NCBI RefSeq assembly: GCF_001570605.1
Contig: NZ_BBXG01000010.1
Location: 136,592 to 200,591, forward strand
Reading direction: 5' to 3'
Source of the DNA: Herbidospora cretacea
Lineage (GTDB): Bacteria > Actinomycetota > Actinomycetes > Streptosporangiales > Streptosporangiaceae
Length of the DNA: 64,000 nucleotides
Shown: piece after piece, positions 55,886-64,000 of the stretch
Position numbering within the stretch: the first letter of the stretch is position 1
Layout of the letters: every line of letters starts with the position of its first letter
Notes under the pieces: generated by a model
What the model saw: the letters and a program-made list of their open reading frames with translations, nothing else
Told to the model about the DNA's origin: nothing
Database searches by the model: none
Position numbers and translations under genes: made by a program

Positions 55886-56077
55886 ATGGACTACACGATC
55901 ATCATCGCGACGGCCACCGCACTGGCCGGGTTGTGGCTGCGCGTCCACTTACAACGAATACGCCTACGGGAGGAATCCCGCCGCGACCACATCCGCCATC
56001 TGCCACCGGGCAGCCGGGTCCTGGACCTGGGCAGCCGGGGAGTGGTCATCGACGTGGGAAGGCCGCCGAATGAATGA
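55886..56077 (+). CDS. Small single-helix membrane protein, function unknown
   Basis: 63 residues from the ATG at 55886 (GAGGAG just upstream). One membrane helix (YTIIIATATALAGLWLRVHL) and then a basic, polar tail (RIRLREESRRDHIRHL, GSRVLDLGSRGVVIDVG). It overlaps the ECF sigma start by 8 bases. A small membrane protein beside a sigma factor may anchor or restrain it, but it has no zinc-binding anti-sigma motif. Confidence 0.65.
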   Translation: MDYTIIIATATALAGLWLRVHLQRIRLREESRRDHIRHLPPGSRVLDLGSRGVVIDVGRPPNE

Positions 56078-56627
56078 GGATCGGCTGACCAAGGCCGACC
56101 CGCCCTCTCCAATGATTGACCGCGCTGGCGTCGAGGCGCGCGCGGCCTTCCTGGACCTGGTTCAGGACGAACGGTCTCGACTGATCCAGTTCCTGCTCCG
56201 TTGCGGCTGCTCGATGGAGGACGCCAACGACGCGGCTCAGGATGCACTCATCGAGGCGTGGCGGCGAGTAGAGGACTGGCACAAGATCAGAGAACCGAAA
56301 GCGTGGTTGCGCAAGGTCGCGTTACGAGCAGCCGGCAGGCCACCGGGGCTGCGCCGGATTCAGTTGAACCCACTTCTGGTCGCCGAGTTGCCAGAAGTCG
56401 CCTCTCCACTTGACGCTCCCTGCGATCTCGCGACCGCGACGATCGACGTGCTCAACGCGCTCAGGGCACTTCCTCGTCGGCACCGCTTTGTGATGGCCTG
56501 CCACATGGATGGCTTGTCGACATCCCATATCGCCGATCTTTTGGAGATCACGCCGCGCCAGGTCACGAATCTGATCAGCCAGGCCCGAGAGAATTTGCGC
56601 CGGACGCTCTCGGAGGGGGTGCGATGA
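56070..56627 (+). CDS. ECF-type RNA polymerase sigma factor
   Basis: 185 residues. Region 2 with CSMEDANDAAQDALIEAWRR and AWLRKVALRAAG; region 4 with LRALPRRHRFVMACHMDGLS, HIADLLEITPRQVTNLISQA. Short linker between regions, as in ECF factors. It overlaps both neighbours (8 and 4 bases), so the three genes form a tight operon. The N-terminal 20 residues are extra compared with compact ECF factors. Target promoters unknown; autoregulation is common. Confidence 0.88.
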   Translation: MNEDRLTKADPPSPMIDRAGVEARAAFLDLVQDERSRLIQFLLRCGCSMEDANDAAQDALIEAWRRVEDWHKIREPKAWLRKVALRAAGRPPGLRRIQLNPLLVAELPEVASPLDAPCDLATATIDVLNALRALPRRHRFVMACHMDGLSTSHIADLLEITPRQVTNLISQARENLRRTLSEGVR

Positions 56628-57298
56628 ACGACGAACAGTTGGACGCCCTCCTCGTGGCGGCGGAGGCGGATCTCCTCGCCTACCTGCGCGAACCGGAGGA
56701 TCTTGGCGCTTTCTACGACGCGCTGCTCAGATGCCAACCCAGGCCGGCCCCGGGAGAGTTGCTGATGCGCATCGATCTCCAGGAGCTCATCTGGGCCGCA
56801 TCGGAAAGCTTCGGCGAGGGCATTGCGGCCTGCCTGACGACCACGTGGGTCACATGCTTCGAGGGGGTGGATCGCCGCATCCGCTTGTTCATGGCGACCC
56901 ATGATCTGGGATGGGAGGAAGGGTACGGTCACAACTCGTCCATGCGGTTGAACCTTCACGTCGCTCTGTCACATCTCCTCATCCTGACCCGGGCCGCCCA
57001 GGGAAGCGCGCCGTTCTCCCGCCGCCTGTTCGCCGAAGAACAGCTGGATCACGTGATGGGCCGCCTTCAAGCGGTTCAGGCTGAAGCGGCGCGCTATCGG
57101 TTGAGCGTGACCGGAAGAGATCTGTCCGAGCTGGCCATCAGCGCGCGTCACATTGATGCGCTTCTCGGCGTCGAGTGGGATGACGCCACCATCTGGCCCA
57201 GCGAGGTCGCCGACCTCATTCGCGCCGACTCGATTGAGATCGCGCCCGGTCGCTATCAGATCCAGGCCGGATACACCCGGGACCACGTGCCCGTGTGA
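56624..57298 (+). CDS. Protein of unknown function in the ECF sigma operon
   Basis: 224 residues, acidic, helical, no membrane helix or signal. MNDEQLDALLVAAEADLLAY opens it, with EDLGAFYDALLRCQPRPAPG and a C-terminal VADLIRADSIEIAPGRYQIQ. No catalytic motif is recognised. The start overlaps the sigma stop (ATGA), so it may be a partner or cytoplasmic regulator of the sigma factor. Codon use matches its neighbours. Confidence 0.7.
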   Translation: MNDEQLDALLVAAEADLLAYLREPEDLGAFYDALLRCQPRPAPGELLMRIDLQELIWAASESFGEGIAACLTTTWVTCFEGVDRRIRLFMATHDLGWEEGYGHNSSMRLNLHVALSHLLILTRAAQGSAPFSRRLFAEEQLDHVMGRLQAVQAEAARYRLSVTGRDLSELAISARHIDALLGVEWDDATIWPSEVADLIRADSIEIAPGRYQIQAGYTRDHVPV

Positions 57299-57305
57299 CC
57301 TCAGG

Positions 57306-57338
57306 ACCCGGGCAGGGGCGTTCAGCGCCTGCCCGGGT
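57306..57338. terminator. Bidirectional terminator between the ECF operon and the Lrp gene
   Basis: ACCCGGGCAGG (57306-57316) pairs with CCTGCCCGGGT (57328-57338). The right arm touches the stop codon of the convergent Lrp gene. Confidence 0.75.
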
Positions 57339-57820
57339 TAGTGGGTGCCCCAGCTGTACGTTTGTTTGTGCAGCTTGAGGTATACAAAAGTCTCGGTGGC
57401 GCGTACCGCCGGGATCGCACGGATCTTGCCGAGAATCTCCAGGAGGTGCTGATCGCCCTCACACACGACCTCGACCATGATGTCGAGGGACCCCGCCGTC
57501 AGGACGACGTAGTCGACCTCCTCGATGGAGGAGAGCTCGTCGGCCACGGCCTCCAGGTCGCCCTCGCACTTGATGCCGATCATGGCCTGGCGCGGGAAGC
57601 CGAGAGTCAGGGGGTCGGTGACCGCCACGATCTGCATGACGCCGGCGTCGAGCAGGCGCTGCACGCGCTGGCGGACCGCCGCCTCGGAGAGTCCGACGGC
57701 CTTCCCGATGGCGGCGTACGGCTTGCGGCCGTCGGCCTGGAGCTGCTCGACGATCTGTTTGGAGATCTCGTCGAGCACCACGGGGCCGTTCCTGGTGGTC
57801 CGAACCTTCGACGTGGTCAT
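57338..57820 (-). CDS. Lrp/AsnC-family transcriptional regulator
   Basis: 160 residues: N-terminal helix-turn-helix (PYAAIGKAVGLSEAAVRQRV, residues about 34-53) and C-terminal RAM ligand domain (IGIKCEGDLEAVADELSSIE, VVLTAGSLDIMVEVVCEGDQ). Divergent from the aldehyde dehydrogenase gene, with a 37-bp dyad between them. It probably regulates the polyamine uptake and breakdown operon and itself, with a polyamine-derived or amino-acid ligand. Confidence 0.92.
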   Translation of the reverse strand: MTTSKVRTTRNGPVVLDEISKQIVEQLQADGRKPYAAIGKAVGLSEAAVRQRVQRLLDAGVMQIVAVTDPLTLGFPRQAMIGIKCEGDLEAVADELSSIEEVDYVVLTAGSLDIMVEVVCEGDQHLLEILGKIRAIPAVRATETFVYLKLHKQTYSWGTH

Positions 57821-57899
57821 CCCCGCATAAGCCCTTCATGTTTCCGACAGGTTGCCGCCTAGGTGCGACATGTTGTCAGTTCAGCGTCCCTTGTCAAGC

Positions 57900-57936
57900 G
57901 ATTCCGTAGCAATTTGATATCTTTCGCTACGAAATC
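57900..57936. promoter_or_regulatory. 37-bp dyad, candidate Lrp operator
   Basis: GATTCCGTAGC (57900-57910) and GCTACGAAATC (57926-57936) match in 10 of 11 positions. The central palindrome GATATC (57916-57921) is on the same axis. CCCTTGTC is directly repeated on both sides (57888-57895, 57936-57943). It lies about 67 bases before the dehydrogenase start. Confidence 0.75.
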
Positions 57937-58002
57937 CCTTGTCGTTGTCTGATATGTCTGTCAGAGTCGCGACAACTTTGAACACCTCAACAGGAGGTCG
58001 AA

Positions 58003-59430
58003 GTGACCACCCGCCTGCAGAACTACATCAACGGGAAGTTCGTCGACGCCAAGAGCGGACGCTTCTCCGACGTGGTGGATCCGAGCACCGGCGAGGTCTA
58101 CGCGCAGGCGCCCCTCTCCGGTCAGGACGACGTCGACGCGGCCTATGAGGCCGCCGCCACGGCGTTCGAGACCTGGGGGCAGACCACTCCGGGTGAGCGA
58201 GCGAACCTGCTGTTGAAGATAGCCGACGCCATCGAGGCGCGCGCGGAGGAGATCAACCAGGCCGAGTGCCGCAACACCGGCAAGCCCTACGCCCGCATGA
58301 GCGAGGACGAGACGCCGGTCGCCGCCGACCACTTCCGGTTCTTCGCCGGGGCGGCCCGCACGCTGGAGGGCCCGACGGCGGGCGAGTTCCTCGCCGACCA
58401 CACCTCGGTCATCCGGCACGAGCCGGTCGGCGTCATCGGCCAGGTCACGCCCTGGAACTACCCGATGATGATGGCCGTCTGGAAGATCGCCCCGGCGCTG
58501 GCGGCGGGCAACACGATCGTGCTGAAGCCCTCGGACACCACGCCCGTCTCCACGGTCAAGCTGGCCGAGATCATCGGCGACGTCCTGCCGGCCGGCGTCT
58601 TCAACGTCGTGACCGGTGACCGCGAGACCGGTTCGCTGGTCGTCTCCCACCCGACCGCATCGATGGTCGCGATCACCGGCTCGGTCGGCGCGGGCATGGC
58701 GGTGGCCAAGAGCGCCGCCGACGACCTCAAGCGCGTCCACCTGGAGCTGGGCGGCAAGGCTCCGGTCGTGGTCTTCGACGACGTCAAGGACATCAAGGCC
58801 ACCGCCGAGGCCATCGCCGGCGCGGGGCTCTACAACGCCGGGCAGGACTGCACGGCGGCCTGCCGGGTGATCGTCCAGGAGTCGATCCACGACGAGTTCG
58901 CCGCCGCGCTCAAGGAGGCCGCCGCCGCGACCGTCACCGGCACCGGCGACGACGCCTTCTACGGCCCGCTCAACAACCCGAACCAGCTCGACCGGGTGAA
59001 GGGCTTCTTCGAGCGGCTGCCGGAGCACGCCACCGTGCTCACCGGCGGCGAGCAGGTCGGCGAGGCGGGCTACTTCTTCGCCCCGACCGTCGTCGACGGC
59101 CTGAAGCAGGACGACGAGATGGTGCAGACCGAGGTCTTCGGGCCGGTCATCACCGTCCAGACCTTCACCGACGAGGCCGACGCGCTGGCCAAGGCCAACG
59201 GCGTGCAGTACGGCCTGTCGAGCTCGGTCTGGACCTCCGACCACGGGCGTGCGATGCGCATGTCCAAGCGGCTCGACTTCGGGGTCGTGTGGGTCAACAC
59301 CCACATCCCCTTCGTGTCGGAAATGCCGCACGGCGGCTTCAAGCACTCCGGGTACGGCAAGGACCTGTCGGTCTTCGGCCTGCACGACTACACCCGGGTG
59401 AAGCACGTCATGCACTTCATTGGTGACTAG
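58003..59430 (+). CDS. patD: Gamma-aminobutyraldehyde dehydrogenase (putrescine breakdown)
   Basis: 475-residue NAD-dependent aldehyde dehydrogenase. Seen: NAD-binding EPVGVIGQVTPWNYPMMMAV, ITGSVGAGMAVAKSA, catalytic Glu in LELGGKAPVVVFDD and catalytic Cys283 in YNAGQDCTAACRV, and GFKHSGYGKDLSVFGLHDYT near the end. Converts 4-aminobutanal to GABA. Perfect AGGAGGT precedes the GTG start. Followed by the polyamine importer genes after 16 bases, which supports the substrate. Confidence 0.9.
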   Translation: MTTRLQNYINGKFVDAKSGRFSDVVDPSTGEVYAQAPLSGQDDVDAAYEAAATAFETWGQTTPGERANLLLKIADAIEARAEEINQAECRNTGKPYARMSEDETPVAADHFRFFAGAARTLEGPTAGEFLADHTSVIRHEPVGVIGQVTPWNYPMMMAVWKIAPALAAGNTIVLKPSDTTPVSTVKLAEIIGDVLPAGVFNVVTGDRETGSLVVSHPTASMVAITGSVGAGMAVAKSAADDLKRVHLELGGKAPVVVFDDVKDIKATAEAIAGAGLYNAGQDCTAACRVIVQESIHDEFAAALKEAAAATVTGTGDDAFYGPLNNPNQLDRVKGFFERLPEHATVLTGGEQVGEAGYFFAPTVVDGLKQDDEMVQTEVFGPVITVQTFTDEADALAKANGVQYGLSSSVWTSDHGRAMRMSKRLDFGVVWVNTHIPFVSEMPHGGFKHSGYGKDLSVFGLHDYTRVKHVMHFIGD

Positions 59431-59446
59431 GTAAGCGAGAGGTGAT

Positions 59447-60541
59447 ATGCCCGAGGATGTCCCCGCCATCGAGCTTGACGGCGTCGTCAAGGAGTACCTC
59501 TCGCACGGCGAGACGGTGCAGGCGGTCAAGGGTGTCAGCCTGACGATCGGGGAGGGGGAGTTCTTCTCCCTCCTCGGCCCGTCCGGGTGTGGCAAGACGA
59601 CGACGATGCGCATGATCGCGGGGTTCGAGGAGCCCACCAAGGGCCTCGTCAAGCTCCTCGGGCAGGACGTCACGGACGTCCCGCCCAACAAGCGCGACAT
59701 CAACATGGTCTTCCAGTCGTACGCGCTGTTCCCGCACATGAACGTGTGGGAGAACGTGGCCTTCGGGCTGCGGCGCAAGAAGGTGGCCGAGGCCGAGATC
59801 AAGAAACGCGTCGGCGACATCCTGGAGATCGTCGACCTCACGGGCCGCGAGAAGCGGCGTCCCCGGGAGATGTCCGGCGGCCAGCAGCAGCGGGTGGCGC
59901 TCGCCCGCGCGCTGGTCAACCGGCCCCGGGCGCTGCTGCTCGACGAGCCGCTGGGCGCCCTCGACCTGAAGCTGCGCCAGCAGATGCAGACCGAGCTCAA
60001 GCGCATCCAGCGGGAGGTCGGCATCACGTTCGTGTACGTGACCCACGACCAGTCCGAGGCGCTCACCATGAGCGACCGGATCGCGGTCATGAACGACGGC
60101 CTGGTCGAGCAGCTCGCCGATCCCCGGGAGATCTACGAGCGGCCCGCCTCGAAGTTCGTGGCCGGGTTCATCGGCACGTCCAACCTGCTGAGCGGCCGGG
60201 TCGACGCCGCCGACGGCGACCTGCTGGTGGTCCGCCTCGGCGAGCACGACCGCATTCTCGTACCGGGCACGGCGGCTGTGGGGGACACCGTCGACCTGAC
60301 CGTGCGGCCGGAGAAGATCACGATCTCCACCGAGCGGCCCGAGGCCGGGCTGAGCATGGTCCAGGGCACCGTGGGCGAGCTCACCTACCTGGGCACGTAC
60401 AACAGCTACGCGGTGGCGCTGGCCGACGGCACCGAGATCACGGTCTTCCAGCAGAACGCCCTCGACAGCTCGACCACCGCGGAACGCGGGGACGCGGTGT
60501 GGCTGTCGTGGCGGCCCCAGCACTCTTACACCCTGTCGTAA
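59447..60541 (+). CDS. potA: Spermidine/putrescine ABC transporter ATPase
   Basis: 364 residues. Seen: Walker A LLGPSGCGKTTTMRMIAG, Q-loop VFQSYALFPHMNVWENVAFG, signature MSGGQQQRVALARAL, Walker B LLLDEPLGALD, switch VTHDQSEALTMSDRIAVM, and a C-terminal TOBE domain (VDLTVRPEKITIS, GTYNSYAVAL). Full length for PotA. Drives the PotB/PotC channel encoded downstream. Confidence 0.95.
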   Translation: MPEDVPAIELDGVVKEYLSHGETVQAVKGVSLTIGEGEFFSLLGPSGCGKTTTMRMIAGFEEPTKGLVKLLGQDVTDVPPNKRDINMVFQSYALFPHMNVWENVAFGLRRKKVAEAEIKKRVGDILEIVDLTGREKRRPREMSGGQQQRVALARALVNRPRALLLDEPLGALDLKLRQQMQTELKRIQREVGITFVYVTHDQSEALTMSDRIAVMNDGLVEQLADPREIYERPASKFVAGFIGTSNLLSGRVDAADGDLLVVRLGEHDRILVPGTAAVGDTVDLTVRPEKITISTERPEAGLSMVQGTVGELTYLGTYNSYAVALADGTEITVFQQNALDSSTTAERGDAVWLSWRPQHSYTLS

Positions 60542-60625
60542 CCTGCGGCGTAACCGGGGGAAATCTCCGGATAACGTCGGAAAAGTACAGCTAGGAACGA
60601 CCGCTCTTCTCCCCTCGGAGCCTTG

Positions 60626-61825
60626 ATGAACAATCCGCTTCTGCGTGGCCTGACGCAGTCCCGATACTCCCGCCGCGACGCCATCCGCGTCGCCGGTTTC
60701 TCCGCCGCCGGGCTGGCCCTGGCCGCGTGCGGCGTGCAGGGCCAGAAGGCCGCCGCCCCCGCGCCGAGCGCCGCCGCCGACTTCTGGTCGACCCAGAAGA
60801 AGAACGGGACGGTCGTCTTCGCCAACTGGCCCGAGTACATGCCCGAGGACCAGGCGCCGCTGAAGCAGTTCCAGCAGGCCACCGGGATCTCGTACGAGTA
60901 CAAAGAGGTCATCCAGGAGAACGCGGAGTTCTTCGGCAAGTCGGAGCCGCAGCTCAGGGCGGGTCAGCCGCTCGGTTACGACATCATCGTCATGACCAAC
61001 GGCATCCAGCTCGGCAAGATGATCCAGCTCGGCTACCTGACCGCGCTCGACCACAAGCAGCTGCCGAACTTCGCGGCCAACGCCGGCGCCAAGTACAAGA
61101 ACCCGGCCTACGACGCGAACAACACCTTCACGATCCCCTACCAGGCCGGTGTCACGGGCATCGCGTACAACACCAAGTACGTCGACGAGGACATCACCAG
61201 CATCCAGTCGCTGTTCGACAAGAAGTACGAGGGCAAGGTCGGCATGATGGCCGACGCCCAGGAGATCGGCAACTTCGGCATGTTCGCCGTCGGGGTCGAC
61301 CCCGACAAGTCGACCCAGGCCGACTGGGAGAAGGCCGCCGCCAAGCTCAAGGAGCAGCGCGACCAGGGCATCGTCCGCAAGTACTACGCGCAGGACTACA
61401 TCGACGCCGTCGCCAAGGGCGACATCTGGCTGAGCCAGGCCTGGTCGGGCGACGTGTTCCAGCGCCAGCTCGCCGGCGAGCCGGTCAAGTTCGTGGTGCC
61501 CCAGGAGGGCGGCACGATCTGGATCGACAACATGGCGATCCCCAAGGGCGCCGCCAACCCGGTCGACGCGCTGATGCTGATGGACTTCCTCTACAAGCCC
61601 GAGGTGGCCGCCGAGCTGACGGCCTACATCCAGTACGTCACCCCGGTGACCGGCGTGCAGGAGATCCTGGCGGCCAAGGACGACAAGGACTCCAAGGCGC
61701 TGGCCGACAGCCCGCTGATCTTCCCGACCGACGCCGACTACGCGAAGCTGCGCAGCTACCGCACTCTGACCAACGCCGAGGAGCCGGTCTTCAACGGCCT
61801 CTTCCAGACCATCACCCAGGGCTGA
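60626..61825 (+). CDS. potD: Polyamine ABC transporter substrate-binding lipoprotein
   Basis: 399 residues. The ATG at 60626 has GGAG upstream. The N-terminus combines a twin-arginine motif (SRRDAIRV) with lipobox LAAC, so it is exported folded and then lipidated. Seen: VFANWPEYMPEDQAPLKQFQ, PYQAGVTGIAYNTKYVDEDI, AQAWSGDVF-like LSQAWSGDVFQRQ and YIQYVTPVTGVQE. Distinct from the other PotD-like protein at 12314, which uses a Sec-type signal. Confidence 0.93.
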   Translation: MNNPLLRGLTQSRYSRRDAIRVAGFSAAGLALAACGVQGQKAAAPAPSAAADFWSTQKKNGTVVFANWPEYMPEDQAPLKQFQQATGISYEYKEVIQENAEFFGKSEPQLRAGQPLGYDIIVMTNGIQLGKMIQLGYLTALDHKQLPNFAANAGAKYKNPAYDANNTFTIPYQAGVTGIAYNTKYVDEDITSIQSLFDKKYEGKVGMMADAQEIGNFGMFAVGVDPDKSTQADWEKAAAKLKEQRDQGIVRKYYAQDYIDAVAKGDIWLSQAWSGDVFQRQLAGEPVKFVVPQEGGTIWIDNMAIPKGAANPVDALMLMDFLYKPEVAAELTAYIQYVTPVTGVQEILAAKDDKDSKALADSPLIFPTDADYAKLRSYRTLTNAEEPVFNGLFQTITQG

Positions 61826-61829
61826 CCGA

Positions 61830-62681
61830 ATGAGACGCTGGACGCCTTACTGGCTGGCCCTGCCCGCGTGGCTGTGGCTCGCCATCTTCCTGGTGGTGCC
61901 CATCGCGGCCATGGCCTCGGTGTCGCTGACCACGGGCAACCTCATCGACGGGTTCGCGCAGACGTTCAGCGTCTCCAACTACTCGGACGCGATCGCCAAG
62001 TACAGCACGCAGTTCCTGCGCTCGCTGCTGTACGGCGGCATCGCGACCGTGATCATGCTGGTGCTCGGCTATCCGGTGGCCTACTGGATCGCCTTCAAGG
62101 CCGGGCACCGCAAGTCCATGTTCCTGTTCCTGCTGCTCCTGCCGTTCTTCGTGTCGTTCGTGCTGCGCACGATCTCGTGGGGCTTCCTGCTCGCCGACGA
62201 CGGCATCCTGTTCGGCACGCTGAAGGGCTGGGGCGTGCTGCCCGAGGACTTCCACGTGCTGGCCACGACGGTGGCGGTCATCGGCGGCCTGGTCTACAAC
62301 TTCCTGCCGTTCATGATCCTGCCGATCTACGTGGCGCTGGAGCGGGTCAACCCCACGGTCATCGAGGCCGCCTACGACCTCTACGCCTCCCGGTTCGCGA
62401 CCTTCCGCCGGGTGGTGCTGCCGCTGTCGCTGCCCGGGGTGTTCGCCGGCGTCCTGATGACGTTCGTGCCGGCCACGGCCGACCCGATCAACGCCCAGGT
62501 CCTGGGCGGCACCGGCAACACGATGATCGGCAACATCGTGCAGACCGAATATCTGGTCAACAACAACTATCCGACCGCGTCGGCGATCTCGTTCACCCTG
62601 ATGGCCGTGCTCCTGATCGGCATCTTCATCTACGCGCGTGCCCTCGGCACCGAGAACGTGCTGGAGGCGGCGGCGAGATGA
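61830..62681 (+). CDS. potB: Polyamine ABC transporter permease
   Basis: 283 residues, six helices. Seen: WLWLAIFLVVPIAAMASVSL, PFFVSFVLRTISWGF and the EAA loop EAAYDLYASRFATFRRVVLP. ATG 4 bases after the potD stop. ATGA overlap with potC. Forms the channel with PotC. Confidence 0.94.
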   Translation: MRRWTPYWLALPAWLWLAIFLVVPIAAMASVSLTTGNLIDGFAQTFSVSNYSDAIAKYSTQFLRSLLYGGIATVIMLVLGYPVAYWIAFKAGHRKSMFLFLLLLPFFVSFVLRTISWGFLLADDGILFGTLKGWGVLPEDFHVLATTVAVIGGLVYNFLPFMILPIYVALERVNPTVIEAAYDLYASRFATFRRVVLPLSLPGVFAGVLMTFVPATADPINAQVLGGTGNTMIGNIVQTEYLVNNNYPTASAISFTLMAVLLIGIFIYARALGTENVLEAAAR

Positions 62682-63466
62682 GAGGCGGACTCGGAGACCG
62701 CGTTCTCTACATCTACACGTGGCTCATCATCGGGTGGCTGTCGCTGCCCATCGCGGTGATGATCCTGTTCGGCTTCAACGACAAGCAGTCGAAGTCGAAC
62801 ACCTCGTGGCAGGGTTTCACGTTCAAGTGGTACCACCAGCTGTTCGCCATCGACGGCCTGACCACCGCCCTGGTGAACTCGCTGCTGATCGCGCTGATCA
62901 GCACCGTCCTGGCCACCGTGCTCGGCACCCTGCTGGGCCTGGCCGTGGGCCGCTACCGGTTCCGCGGCAAGGGCGTCACCGACTTCCTCATCTTCGCCGC
63001 GATCAGCACCCCTGAGCTGGTCATGGGCGCCTCGCTGCTGTCGCTGTTCGTGTCGGGCAACGCCCCGCGCGGCCACATCACGATCATCATCGCGCACACG
63101 CTCTTCTCGCTCGCGTTCGTCGTCGTGACGGTCCGGGCGAGGGTGGTCGGCCTCGATCCCTCCCTGGAGGAGGCCGCCCGCGACCTGGGCGCCGGGACGT
63201 GGACGACGTTCCGCCTGGTCACCCTCCCGTCGATCATGCCGGGCGTGGCGGCGGGCGCGATGCTCGCCTTCGCCCTGTCGATCGACGACTACGTCGTGAC
63301 GAGTTTCGTCAACGGCTCGACCCAGACGTTCCCCCTGTGGATCATCGGCGCCGTGAAGGTCGGCATCCCGCCGCAAGTGAACGTGATGGGAACCCTTATC
63401 TTTGGTATCGGCGTACTGCTTGCCGTCGTCAATGCCGTGTCCGCCCGAAGGAAGACGACCCACTAA
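62678..63466 (+). CDS. potC: Polyamine ABC transporter permease
   Basis: 262 residues, six helices. Seen: VLYIYTWLIIGWLSLPIAVM, NSLLIALISTVLATVLGTLL and the EAA loop EEAARDLGAGTWTTFRLVTL, then SIDDYVVTSFVNG. Overlaps potB by 4 bases. A frame open from further upstream is a shadow of potB. Confidence 0.94.
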   Translation: MRGGLGDRVLYIYTWLIIGWLSLPIAVMILFGFNDKQSKSNTSWQGFTFKWYHQLFAIDGLTTALVNSLLIALISTVLATVLGTLLGLAVGRYRFRGKGVTDFLIFAAISTPELVMGASLLSLFVSGNAPRGHITIIIAHTLFSLAFVVVTVRARVVGLDPSLEEAARDLGAGTWTTFRLVTLPSIMPGVAAGAMLAFALSIDDYVVTSFVNGSTQTFPLWIIGAVKVGIPPQVNVMGTLIFGIGVLLAVVNAVSARRKTTH

Positions 63467-63717
63467 GGGACGTGAAATGTGTGACCCCTCCGCACAGCTT
63501 TCCTAGCATCGCGAAGGGCAAGTGCCCCCGTAGTTCCACTACGTCCGCGTGTCCCGCCCGCGCCGCCCGTCTAGGTCGGCGCGAGCCCGGCGTGTCCGCC
63601 GCGCCCACCTGATCTGACCCCGCCCCGTTGAGCCGTGCTCCGGGGCTGTCTGCTTTTCCCCCACCGATGTGACGTCGTCATGTCGGCATTTCCGCTATCC
63701 CCAAGAAAGAGATCTCG
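63467..63717 (+). terminator. Gap after potC with a probable terminator
   Basis: GCCCCG (63622-63627) pairs with CGGGGC (63641-63646) around a 13-base loop, followed by TTTT at 63654-63657. The 5' part of the gap shows no gene. The 3' part carries the promoter and leader of the oxidoreductase. Confidence 0.5.
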
Positions 63718-63783
63718 ATGATGAGGCGTACCAGAAAAATTGTCGGAATCCCCGCCGGCGACGAACCCGTGTTGAGGCGATGA
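63718..63783 (+). CDS. Possible 21-residue leader peptide
   Basis: ATG ATG start, sequence MMRRTRKIVGIPAGDEPVLR plus one Arg, basic and without hydrophobic stretch. AAGAAAGAGA lies upstream as a weak ribosome site. Its TGA stop overlaps the oxidoreductase ATG by 4 bases (ATGA), which suggests translational coupling. Could be chance. Confidence 0.4.
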   Translation: MMRRTRKIVGIPAGDEPVLRR

Positions 63784-64000
63784 TGGACCCCCGACGCGCG
63801 CTGGCCGATGCCGAGCGCAAGCCCTACTGGCTGGACGAGGACCCGTTCGAGCCGGCCACCCTGCCCCGCCTGTTCGGCCACACCACCGCCGACCTGGCCA
63901 TCGTCGGCGGAGGGTTCTCCGGCCTGTGGACCGCCCTGCTCGCCAAGGAGCGCGACCCCCACCGCGACGTCGTGCTGCTGGAGGGCCAGAAGGTCGGCTG
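63780..64000 (+). CDS. FAD-dependent oxidoreductase, N-terminal part (cut by window end)
   Basis: 73 codons visible. After KPYWLDEDPFEPATLPRLFG comes the FAD dinucleotide-binding motif AIVGGGFSGLWTALLAKERD and VVLLEGQKVG. The YWLD start and the position after pot genes fit the gamma-glutamylputrescine oxidase group of DAO-fold enzymes, which remove an amine in polyamine breakdown and would feed aldehyde to the dehydrogenase at 58003. The specific substrate cannot be fixed from this fragment. ATG at 63780 or 63783. Confidence 0.8.
   Translation, partial: MMDPRRALADAERKPYWLDEDPFEPATLPRLFGHTTADLAIVGGGFSGLWTALLAKERDPHRDVVLLEGQKVG

Overview
The window is high-GC, gene-dense DNA from an actinomycete. 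The three complete conservons, the order ffh-rpsP-khpA-rimM-trmD-rplS-lepB-lepB-rnhB-DUF2469-yraN-comM-dprA-xerC ... rpsB-tsf-pyrH-frr-cdsA-rlmN, and the many GTG starts and 4-base stop/start overlaps fit a filamentous actinobacterium, plausibly Streptosporangiales. The genus cannot be fixed from the sequence alone.

Layout. 1-1.9 kb: end of a histidine-degradation cluster (hutF partial, hutI). 2.0-3.0 kb: a primary-like sigma factor with a strong terminator. 3.2-7.2 kb: the nitrogen operon amt-glnK-glnD, behind a region with 11-bp repeats resembling a GlnR operator. 7.4-28.8 kb: three conservons (sensor kinase, roadblock/LC7 protein, DUF742 protein, Ras-like GTPase). Between the first two lie a lone polyamine-type binding protein and an MGT-type glycosyltransferase. 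Between the second and third lies a minus-strand NitT/TauT-type ABC operon ending in an O-methyltransferase. 28.9-40.6 kb: the SRP/ribosome/tRNA-modification/signal-peptidase/DNA-uptake core, ending in a xerC-like recombinase that carries a repeat-filled insertion of about 200 residues. 40.6-44.9 kb: a variable segment with 38-bp tandem repeats, an M23-type protein lacking a metal ligand, a DnaA-box cluster, a rearranged CoA-transferase, and an MFS/ArsR divergent pair with palindromic operators. 45.2-52.9 kb: rpsB-tsf-pyrH-frr-cdsA, a SUFU-like protein, rlmN and a two-gene ABC exporter. 53-57.3 kb: a secreted M1 peptidase, an Nramp-like gene broken by an amber codon, and a small membrane protein/ECF sigma/unknown operon. 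57.3-64 kb: an Lrp regulator divergent from a polyamine uptake and breakdown operon (aldehyde dehydrogenase, potA-potD-potB-potC, FAD oxidoreductase cut by the window end).

How the parts fit. The nitrogen theme recurs: histidine breakdown, ammonium uptake with PII control, and polyamine uptake with oxidation. Conservons are known membrane-associated signalling modules in actinomycetes whose kinases have no dedicated response regulator. Here three copies lie within 21.4 kb. All share the same gene order, the same 20-nt overlap between the DUF742 and GTPase genes, and a conserved kinase C-terminal tail held behind a rapidly changing Pro/Gly/Asn/Gln-rich linker. That conserved tail is the most promising little-described element in the window.
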